From: Dermatophagoides farinae
Lineage: Eukaryota; Arthropoda; Arachnida; Sarcoptiformes; Pyroglyphidae
NCBI RefSeq assembly: GCF_024713945.1
Contig: NC_134685.1
Coordinates: 124,001 to 188,000, forward strand
Reading direction: 5' to 3'
Length of the DNA: 64,000 nt
Of the stretch, positions 23,218 to 33,460 are shown piece by piece. A program made the position numbers and the translations under genes. Positions within the stretch are counted from its first letter, which is position 1. Each line of letters opens with the position of its first letter. Under the pieces are notes generated by a model, which had not been told where the DNA came from, ran no database searches, and saw only the letters and a list, made by a program, of their open reading frames with translations.

Positions 23218-24069
23218 TTTGTCAAATTATTGGAAAGAGATTTGAAATTATTTTTTTGGAAATAATAACAATGGCAAGACTTTTTAGCGATTGACGATCA
23301 TACCGAAGGCCACCACCAACACAATGACGACAATTGAAATAAATGTTGATTAGGCAACTGTTCAATGACTTTGATTGATACAAAATAACAAAGGCAAAAA
23401 AACATTGATTAAAGACTACAAATCATTGATTAATAACAACAAATGATGAATGGAATGTTCTATTTTTAATCGATCATCATTAATATCGGTAGCCTTGTTT
23501 TGTTTGTTGTTTTTAGATTGAGACTATGATGGTCGATTAATGATGAAATGGTGACGAATTCTTATCATTTTCCTTGATTTCTTGGCTTTTGTTTTGTGTT
23601 TCCTCACAGATCTCAAATATCGGTGTTTAATTTGTTTGTTTGTTTGTTTGGTTGGTTGGTTGGAAGCCACGCCATCACCAGAGACATTTTACACGAATGT
23701 ACAGGCAAAATTTTGTATTTTGCCTGTGAATGTATGTGTGTATGTGATTCTAATCACTAACAGTTGCCGGCTATAAACATAATCATCACAATAGTAAATA
23801 TGTTAGAAATGACGTCAATGACGACATTGTCAACGATGATGATGACGCAAATTGGGGACTTGAGAAAAAAAAGAAAACAAATTTTGATGCCGAAATCCAA
23901 TATGAGAGTATGTGGACAACACATACACACAATGCGACACACGACAATTAGTTTACGATGAGTTTTGGTTCAATATTCAGATTGGTTTATTTGCTTTCTT
24001 TTTCTAGTCATGTTTACATGGAGTTTTTACCATTATCCATGATGATACTCGACTTTCGTTGCTGGGGCA

Positions 24070-24111
24070 AAATTCAACCATCACAAAAACCATTTTGTGA
24101 TGGTTGAATTT
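24070..24111. repeat. perfect 19-bp inverted repeat with 4-base loop
   Basis: Arms 24070-24088 and 24093-24111 are exact reverse complements over all 19 bases; the loop is ACCA. The arm reads AAATTCAACCATCACAAAA. Pairing stops abruptly on both outer sides. It lies about 420 bp before the QSOX start. Confidence 0.9.
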
Positions 24112-24531
24112 GAACACATTCCATAAGGTAAAAGTCTATTTATGGAACCAGCCATGTCTATGTTTATAATAATAATAATGAGAATGAAGGTTTAGTTGTA
24201 ATCCCAATTGTCGTCATCATTAGCCTTTTGATCGAAAAAAATTTCAAACACAACAGATCATGAATAGTGAAAAAAATTCCGAATTCAAAATACCAATGAT
24301 GGCCGGGCCGGCATTCGATTCTTGCTTGATTCGGATTGACTGAATTTTGATTTGCGCAAATGCCTAGAATTTGTTCTATAGAATAAATTATTGATTTATT
24401 TTACAGTTCATTGTTGTCTCTTTTACTTACTTCTACAATTCTGGTTGTTTGTTTGTTTGTTTGTTTGTTCACAGTGACTTTGATTCTGACACACAGTGAT
24501 GATTAATGATTAATAACACAACGATGAATGA

Positions 24532-26456
24532 ATGATGGATTATTATGTTCAATGGCCGATAATCTTTTGTTCATTTCTTCTGATACGAATGATTCAAACA
24601 CAATCATCCAATTTATATGATCACCACGATGAATCGAATGTCATATCATTGTCGGATAAAACATTTTTCAATCAAATACAATCAGTTAATAAAGATCGAT
24701 TAATTATTATCAACTATTACAAGCATTGGTCACCGGAATGTCAACGATTCGCAATACTATTTACAAATTTTTCCCATAATATCCGGTCATGGCAACGGAT
24801 TGTCAAATTGTATGCCATTGATTGTGCTGAAAATCTAGTCTGTCATCAGGTTTTACAACAGCCATCCAATGATGATAATGACGACGATAGAATGACCGTA
24901 GATTTTCCAATCATACAATTTATTGAACCACCCGGTGTGAAAGATATTGGTCGTGATGCAAAACAAATAAATCATGGTATCGATACAATCGATAATTTAA
25001 GAAAAATAACAATCGAAACAATTGTATCGAATACATTTCTTGCCAATCATTATTCATTGATACCGTTGATGGCTAAAAATATAGATGAAATTTGTTTCAT
25101 ACTTAAACAGGATAATCATGATCAACAACAATTGTTGTCATTCAAAGAGGATAGGGAATTGTATGCAATTATTGAACGAGTGCCGGAAACAGAATTTGGT
25201 GCATGGGTAAGTAGCAGTCAATCGATGAGATTGTGTTTACAATTGAATGTAATGAATGTATGTTGTAGATTATGATCGACATGATCGACTATCGAAATTT
25301 CGTAACAATCAAACGTTTTATTGGTGATGATCGATTGATGACATCATTGTTTTCTTATCCGATCAAATTACCAATCATATTGGAAATATCATCAACAACA
25401 TGTCAATATCGTATCATTGGAAATGTAAAGAATTCACGAATGTTACGCAATGAATTCATACAATCCATACGTGATCGATTTGGACCAATGATTAACTCGG
25501 ATGACATTGATGATCATTTAACGACGATCACAGCCGAACAACGAAATAGATCAACAAATCAATTTTATAAGATGAAAAATATTGACGAAAACAAAGTGGT
25601 CCATTATAATCTCAGCTATGTTGATTTACATAATGCCTTACGATATTCATTAGTGTTCGAAGTGGTCAACGGTCGTCGACGATTTAATGGCCGCCAATTA
25701 CAAGTGATCAAACGATTATTCACAACAATATTACAATATTTTCCATTCGATAATGAAAATGTACGTCGCCTGTTCAAACGAATGACCGGCTGGTTTTCCA
25801 ATAAAAACGATCGATTAAATGTGGATAAATATTTGGCAGCCGTCAAAACAGCTGATGGATTCTTGAAACCATTGGAAAGTTGGCGCCATTGCAATGGTAG
25901 TCGGCCAATTTATCGTGGCTATCCATGTGGACTGTGGGTATTATTCCATGCAATGACTGTTCATGAATTTAATCAGACAAAAATGGCCATGTTAAATACG
26001 AACGATACTGTGCGGAAAACATTACCAGAACCAAAAGTATTGCCAGTAATGCGTGATTATATTGAAACATTTTTTACCTGTCTACAATGTCGTCATTATT
26101 TCTTGAATGTATCGAATAATCTGCTCGAACAATTGCCCTATCCAAACAGTAGTGTCATATGGTTATGGACCATACATAATCAGATGAATTCTCGACTTTC
26201 AAACGAAGATGGCAACACATTTATACAAGATCCACATTATCCGAAATATCAATTTCCAACACGAACAATGTGTCCCAAATGTTTGAATGATCGTGGCCAT
26301 TATAATCAACACTATGTAATTGATTATCTGGAACATTATTATAGTAAATCAACAATGCGTGCCAATTCAGCCAGTTGTCATCACCATCATCAGGTTAATT
26401 ATATGACTATTTCAATGATGATGACCATTCTCATCATCAACGGTTTCCAGAATTAA
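24532..26456 (+). CDS. QSOX: quiescin sulfhydryl oxidase (QSOX) with degenerate thioredoxin active site
   Basis: Two exons (24532-25206, 25269-26456) give 620 residues. QSOX introduces disulfides into secretory proteins using a thioredoxin domain and an FAD-binding Erv/ALR domain. Residues about 1-25 form a signal peptide ('IIFCSFLLIRMI' core). The thioredoxin domain (about 40-150) reads 'NYYKHWSPECQRFA': the usual WCxxC has become WSPEC, so the first active-site Cys is missing. The Erv domain (from about 'GYPCGLWVLFHAMT') keeps the redox pair CLQC in 'FFTCLQCRHYF', the FAD motif 'WLWTIHNQMNSRL' and the distal CPKC. The C-terminus is His-rich then hydrophobic, with no clear membrane anchor. 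An in-frame TGA just upstream fixes the start. AATAAA near 26483. Confidence 0.93.
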
Positions 26457-28644
26457 ATCGATAATGTCATCCTATATCCTATAATAAATAAATAAACTTT
26501 TAATGAAATGCTAACAATGGTTATCAAGTAATCAAGTAATCTATTTCTATTACATTAGATGTCTGCCAGGATATTCGTGAATCTCAAATTATAAAGAATC
26601 ATTTGATTATCACTCAATGTTAATCGATGTCGACCATTCAAGCAATCGAATCGAATCCAGATCATTGTTATAATTAATGTTTGAATGTTAAAAAGTGATG
26701 TAAAAAGGAAATGATTATTTACACGTTTCGCATGACTTCAAGTGCACATTTACAAGCGAATATTTCAACTTTAAACGAACGAAACCTACAAAAAATACAG
26801 AATAAACAAATTAGAGAATTGTAATTGTGTACAGCAAGCATCCACATTTAATTTTCATCATCATCATCATTTGGTATAATTAACATTTTGCCACAATGAC
26901 TTACTTTGACTCGAAATTGATGGTGATTACCACACACTACTACTTCTTTACCATAAGATTAAATTTACCCGACAACAGCGATAATAACTTCTTAGTGTGT
27001 TTATCATCAGTCAGCATAACCTACCAGAATTAATTCGAATATGGCAGCCATATACAATTCACAATTTTGTCAAATAAGTTTTGGCTAAAGAGAAAAAAAA
27101 GCAAAATGAAAATCAGTTTAAAAAGGCATTTTTTTTGCTTGCAAAACATATAACATCTTTGTTATACACATACAGGAACCAGGTCGGTTTGATGGAATCG
27201 GAGATTTGAATTCGGGCACTCATCATTCATACATTACGATTCTAACAGTGACTGAATTTACTTGTTGTTTTTTCTTCTTTGTCGTTTAAATTCAAATGAA
27301 TATATGATTCCTATATGGAGATGTGTGATTATAATAACATTACATTACATTTCAATGATTACACACACACACAAACATTCAGACTTACTTACTTGTTGTA
27401 TTCACGATTCCTTGATGAATGATGATAATTATTTTTAAATCAATCCTTCTCATATCTTCTCGTACACGTTATCCACCCACCCAAAGCCATTCGAAAAATG
27501 TTTTTTTTTTTTTGATATGATTATATGTCGTGTTGTCGTCGTCGGTGTACATTTTGTTGTTCATCATCGTAACTCGTAAAAACAGCATCCCGTTTATATT
27601 GTATAATTGTTGATATGATGATTATATGCTTAACATGATGAATTCTATGGATGTGCAATATGAAATTGAAATGGATGAATTATTCTCTCTCTCTCTTTCT
27701 CACTCTATAGAGTGAAATAAATAATCACATTGCCGCTTGACTTTCGCGTTTTCTAAAACTTTCGTTTCGTTGTTTATCCGTGTAGAATGAAAAATTTGAT
27801 TTAAATGAACATCATCGATTGATAATGATAATTGATTTGATTCGAACATGTGATTTGTAATGTTATTTTCGAATATGTTTGCTTCGTTCATCATTCTGAT
27901 TATTTAATAATTTCTGAATATCACACATGTGAATATCAAAATTTTATCATCAATTTTACAAGTTTGTTCATCTTCGGTAATCATCATCATCGTCATCGGT
28001 TCAACAGTGACATCATCAGCCATCAATAAGGTAGGTATAGTTTCATGTCACCATCACTACCATTGATCAAGACATTTGACTTTAAAGTCGATGTTATGTG
28101 GCTGAGATATAATGAATAAATCTAAGATGATTATCAATCTATCATCGGGTGTTGATGATGGACAAATTTCTTCTTTTTTTGCTCGATGATAATGATGATT
28201 CAGAATATAAATAGCAGTGAAAATTAGTTTTTTTCGCGAAAAAAAAACGATTTCTTCAACCATCATCATCAATTTCATTGGAAAGGCAAAAAAAACCAAG
28301 TTTCAAACTTTTTTTTTATAAAAATAATTTTAGGCAAGTTAGTTAATTTAATTATATAACCTGATTATCGAATTGATTATTTTTCTTTTCAAACACAAAC
28401 ATCCAATGAGATAATGATGATGGTGGTGGTGGTTTCTTTTTTCGCCACATAGCCGAGCAGATCGGGTTGACACACACACACACTAAAAATATCTAAACAT
28501 TTGGGATTTAAAATAATAATAATTATTTAAAAAAAGTAAATAAAATCACAACTTTCTTTTCGTTACCAGAGAATTGAATTTTGAAATGCTGCAAAAAAAC
28601 ATGGAACACTGATAAAAACGTATATATGATTAAGAAATAAAATC
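26457..28644. other. spacer between QSOX and the SBK-like kinase
   Basis: About 2.2 kb of AT-rich sequence with short CA, TC and GAT runs. Short open frames (for example minus strand 28057-28299) are hydrophobic or basic low-complexity and not supported. Presumably holds the kinase promoter and 5' leader. Confidence 0.6.
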
Positions 28645-30643
28645 ATGGCATCATCAATAATAGCAGCAGATAGCAGTAGTAAAAAACAATTAACCATACA
28701 TAAAATTCGTGAAATACCATTGGAAATGATCGATATTGATATCAATTATGATGTTATCCGAGAGATTGGTTCAGGCGATTATGGCAAAGTTATATTGGCA
28801 TCACATAAACGGTCACATTGTGAGGTAACAATAAAAAATCATCACAAATCTATGGCAACTATTTCGACATGAATGTGTTTTTGATTTCCGATTGTTTTTG
28901 TCTATTATTTATCAGGTGGCATTGAAAGCCGTACCAAAAGCAACGACAACATTAAAAGATTTTCTATTGGAATTCCATTATAGCTATTTTCTATCACCAC
29001 ATCATAACATTCTTGATACATATGATGTTGCATTCGAAACACAAGATCATTATTATTTTGCACAAGAGATTGCACCATTCGGTGATCTACAACAGGTTAG
29101 TGTGTGTTTTGTTCAAATAATCACACAGACTAATGATTATTATGTGGCTGATCCATTAATGATTTATATGCAGATTTTTTTTTTGTTTTATTTTCAATTT
29201 CTACGAAAAAAGAGTTGAAGTAATTGTTTGTTTTTTTTTGTTTTCTTTTATTTTTTCGTCATTTCAAAACCATTCGATTATATTATGACTATGTCGACAA
29301 TATACAAATATACAAATAAATAGGCTGTATTACGGACAAATGGTGCTGGCCTTGAGGAGAAAAGTGTCAAAATAGGTAAAAATTTTTACATTTGAATCAT
29401 TTGCCATCGTTTTTTGTAAATGTGTGATGTGTATGATTATAACCTAATTAATCATCCATTTATCTATCATGTTTTTTTTTCTTTTTCTTTTTTGCTCTCG
29501 GGCCCGTTTTTTCTCCGATCGGATCATCATTTTGTTATCGACAATAATCATCAATAATGACCGAAAATATAATTAGTTGTCGAACAAATTGTGTCAGCAT
29601 TACATTTCATGCATGATATGGAACTAGTTCATCGTGATGTTAGGTAGGTAGGCCAACCAACCGATTTCCAATCGATTGATCGATCGAAAATCGGTTGTAA
29701 AATGCCACAACAAATATCATAGCCATCAATTTATGTTGAGTGGAAATTGCTTTTTTGTTCTCTGTCCATTTATCATGATTTATCTTGATTATGGTGATGT
29801 TGAAAATCAATTTGGTGCTCATCTTTCTGTCTGTCACTGTTCTACTAATTGGCAAATGTATAATTGATATAGGACAGAAAATGTACTGATTTATAATCCA
29901 AATCTGTCCAAGATTAAGTTAACCGATTTTGGTCTAACACGTCGTGTTGGTACATTAGGTAAGTAATCATTAATCATTAATCATGATCATAATTGACATG
30001 ATTAATCATTATTAATTGGTGGATCCAATACGATTGATTAATTATTTTTCATTATTTAACCTTGAATTAGTGAAAAAGCGTGTCAAATCATTACCATCGT
30101 GTCCACCAGAAGTATGGCAAGCCGTCCTTCTTGAAGGTTATAATATTGAAACCGGTAGCGATGTATGGCAATTAGCAATTATGATTTGCATAATGTTGAC
30201 GACCAGATTTCCCTGGGAAAAAGCCGATATAACCGATGTTCGTTTCAGCGAATTTGGTGAATGGCAAAAACGAAAACTAACACGTACGCCACGTTATTTC
30301 AATGTGTTCACACCACGTGCTTTGCGAATGTTTCGTCGTTTGATGGAGATTAAACCATCGAAACGATATCCGGTAACAGAAGTAAGAAAATATCTAAAAA
30401 ATGACTGGATCTCACGTACCGGTAAAGTGTTACGCTCAAACTCATTCTATGTAAGTAAATTAATGGATTCATTCCGTGAATGTACAACATTAATCACTGA
30501 CCTAATGGATTCCATCCACACAGGATGGTCAAACAAGTTCATCAAATTCGTCACGTAGTTATTCATGTTCACATCTAATTCATCCTATTAATCGTATTCG
30601 TGATATGGATAATAAATCCAATGATGATTCTAGCTTGAATTGA
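28645..30643 (+). CDS. SBK-family serine/threonine kinase (SBK1 / meng-po type)
   Basis: Seven exons (28645-28824, 28916-29095, 29324-29375, 29577-29643, 29873-29958, 30071-30450, 30524-30643) give 354 residues. Kinase hallmarks: glycine loop 'IGSGDYGKV', 'VALKAVPKA' with the ATP-anchoring Lys, 'DFGLTR', and 'CPPEVWQ' at the APE site. 'ALKAVPKATTTLKDFLLEF' strongly resembles SBK1 'ALKALPKASTSLRGFLREF', which is why I place it in that family. The catalytic loop reads HRDVRTENVL, so the Lys usual two residues after HRD is Arg; the Arg codon is made at an exon junction. If the last intron (30451-30523) is retained, the frame ends in a different 35-residue tail at 30558. AATAAA at 30840-30845. 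Substrates unknown. Confidence 0.9.
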
Positions 30644-31045
30644 AACAGCGAAGACAACAACAACAACAGATTCAACCTTTGACCTCAATTGGATTCGATT
30701 CATTTGTAATCGATATATTTTGACTGCTGCTACTTGATGCTTATTGACCCCACAATCAAATTCATCGTAATCATTAATCATAATTATATTTTTCACTCAA
30801 CAATCGTCATCATCGTTTAATTTATTATTTTCAAATGAAAATAAATTTTATATATCTGGAAAATAAACAGAAAATAAAAAGAAATAATATATGTGTGCAA
30901 ACAACCTGTGGAGATTTGATTTTTAAAAAAATTTTGATTTGATTTTCACCAAATCGGTTCAAGGATGATGAAACATGAAATGTTTTGAAATTTGTCTTAT
31001 GTACTGTACAAAACGATGAAAGGGTGTAGTGATGATGATTGATTA
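30644..31045. other. convergent 3' spacer between the SBK-like kinase and the secreted modular protein
   Basis: 402 bp with the kinase poly(A) signal at 30840-30845. Nothing else recognised. Confidence 0.6.
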
Positions 31046-31856
31046 TCAGAATAAATAATTGTAATAAGTATTTCTTTGGTCATTATCATCGATCGGTTTC
31101 AATGTTTTGATGAATATTGGCTTGGCATTCGATAGATATTTGGTTGGCAAATAGAATATCTTTGATGGTGTCGATGATGATGACAATGAGGGTGAATATG
31201 GTTTATGGAATTTTTGGCCTAATGATGCAAGTATTTTTTTCCGATTTATCGAATAGGGGAAATGTTCGTTACCCGATTCATTTATTCCTACAAAAAAATA
31301 ATGAATGAAAAATGATCATCGATTAGTTCGATTGTAAGTGATGGACGATATTATCGATAGAATGTAAAAAAATCTAATTTTTTTCAAAGAATAAATAAAT
31401 AAATCATAATCAATAATTACCATTAAGAATGTGAACGGGTTTAGCATTTGAAACAAATTTTAATGGGAGTTTATAAATGTTTGAATTTTTTCGTCGTACG
31501 GAAGTAATTTCATTCAAAGGCTTATTATTGATAAATGTTGACGATGATGATGATGATGATGGGTATCGGTGCTGTTGTTGTTGCAATAATGCGTTTGCCG
31601 TCGATTTCAACTTTAAATAAAGTATCGGAGAATTGGCAAATAATTTCTTTGTCGATGATAATGATGATGATGAGGAGGAAGATCTCGAAAGTAAATTATG
31701 ATTATGATTATCATCATCAATATCAGCATTGCTGCCGAATGGATTCGTCATTCGAATAATTCTTGAATCATCTTGAATGGCAATTACAGCAGTCATAATC
31801 ATCGAACCAAGGAATAACGGTAACAAGAACCGATTATCTGATCTGCAAGAAAACAT
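31046..31856 (-). CDS. unrecognised secreted protein with three internal Ser-rich/YLP-type modules
   Basis: Two exons on the minus strand, 31856-31421 and 31287-31046, join in frame (donor AATG|GTAATT, acceptor TTTTTTTGTAG) to give 225 residues. The N-terminus 'FLLPLFLGSMIMTAVIA' is a signal-peptide core. Three modules follow, each a Ser run then a short hydrophobic/basic motif: 'SPILYLKLKSTANA', 'SNIYKLPLKFVSNAKPVHI' and 'SKIFYLPTKYLSNAKPIFI'. The second lies at the end of exon 1 and the third in exon 2; their similarity supports the splice. Consensus of the last two: I-[YF]-x-LP-x-K-[FY]-[VL]-SNAKP-[VI]-x-I. A dibasic 'VRRK' precedes the second module. It could be an extracellular matrix, cuticle or glue-type protein or a peptide precursor; I do not recognise a family. 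A minor doubt: the bases just after the ATG resemble a splice acceptor, so an upstream first exon is possible. Confidence 0.7.
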
Positions 31857-33460
31857 GGCCGTTGTTTAATCTGAGCTGAGTTGGCTGCACTCAACAGTAT
31901 TGATAATTTGATGACACGACATTCAGTGACCAATTAGCGGAATTATTAAAAAGAAAATCATAAAAAAATACAATGAACAAACACAATGATTAATGGGATT
32001 AATGAAAATTCTCAAGGTTTAAAGAGGTAGATAATCGATGTTTGTATAAATTTAAAATGGTGGTCGATATAATTATAATGTTCTGTTGTTTTTTCTTAGA
32101 TATTGGCAGAGGCCATCGCCATTACCATAATCATAATCGATGATGATCATCAATGGCAATAAACAGTAGACAATGTGTTTAAAATGGAAAACACAATCTA
32201 GCCAAAATTATCGTCAATTTATCAATCAATCAAACAATCATCGATCAATTGATTATTCACAAATTATCGAGCATAAATTTTAATTTTAATATTGGGCTAC
32301 TATCCACTAATTAACAATGAAAACTAAACAATAGCTCCGTAAAATTAGCATAAAAATTGACAACGAAATTCCTTGAATAACTCTTTATCATCCTGAAGGA
32401 TAATGGAAATCTACATTCTCTTTACTTACTTTAACCACGACAAATTTTGAATGAAATTGAATGGATCAACAAACAAACAAATCGACAAGCAGCAGATGTG
32501 AATGAACCACCAAATAGCCGTAAATCAATATTTTTATTGTCGAATTGAAATCGAAATTTATTTATTCATTCAAATGATTCAAACATGAAGGTTATTTGGA
32601 AAATGAAAAGCAGATGGACAATTCACACATAAGATGGCTATTATCGTTGTTATTAATCACACACAGACACACATACGAATTATTATTGTCGACTGATTGT
32701 TGTGTTGTGTTTGGATGGTGTAAATCGATTTCAGTTTAAATACAAAGATACGGCCTTTTTTTCTCCTCCGACATAATAGGCCATAAAAAACTAACCACGA
32801 CCACCTTGCATCACTTTTAAAATGGCTAGCCGTTTTGTGAAAGCAACAACCGTTATCCATTCACACAGACAGAGACGGACCGGCCGTTAGCCGTATGATA
32901 ATCATCATCATCATCATCATCATAATCGACTTGTTTGATCTCTTTGATATCTTTCAATTTCATTCATACAAATACAGTTTCTCTTCCAATCAAATCAATC
33001 GAAATTCCTATACTCCTGATAGCGAAAAAAATTTCTCTTTAAGATATTTATGTATCATCTTCATCATCATCATTCCTGGCTATTGAAATTGAATTTAATT
33101 ATTTCAAAAAAGTCTTGGATTTTAGTTTTTTGAAATCGGTTCAAACACACCTGTCATTAACCAGTGTGTTTATTATTATTACTATGCAATAGATAATCAC
33201 CAGATTCATGACCCTGCTGAGGCTGTGGGCGCAAACAATTTATGTTTCGTGGCATCAAAACAACTCTTGGCAATTCAATTTTTTTCTCGAAAATTAAATT
33301 TGAAATTTCATGATAATTTTCAAATTAATCAAATTCGAAAAAATGCCCAACAAATTAAGTCCACTTGAATAACCTCATTGTTGTTGATTGGAAGGAATTG
33401 GGCCATTTTTACTGGTTTTTAAGTGCGAATTTTTCGCCCGTTTTTCTCACTTATCCAAAC
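31857..33460. other. divergent spacer between the secreted protein and the TSSK-like kinase
   Basis: 1.6 kb without a supported gene. The plus-strand frame of the kinase is open up to 33365 but from a TTG, not an ATG. Contains (ATC)n at about 32900-32921. Confidence 0.6.

Larger units (their letters stand above)
22967..24531. other. spacer upstream of QSOX with simple repeats and a perfect hairpin
   Basis: No supported gene. Contains (GAT)10 at 23187-23217, TTTG/TTGG runs at about 23632-23663, (GTTT)n at about 24444-24469 and the inverted repeat at 24070-24111. Confidence 0.65.

Noticed and set aside
23582-23776. Cys-rich 64-codon plus-strand frame that resembles a small secreted peptide
   Set aside because: Cys residues come from a TTTG/TGTT repeat and there is no coherent signal peptide or conserved pattern.
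24070-24111. miRNA precursor reading of the 19-bp hairpin
   Set aside because: Stem is perfect but far shorter than a Drosha-type precursor, and pairing stops at once outside the arms.
28057-28299. 80-codon minus-strand frame before the SBK-like kinase
   Set aside because: Alternating hydrophobic and basic runs from poly-A/T tracts; begins and ends without signals.
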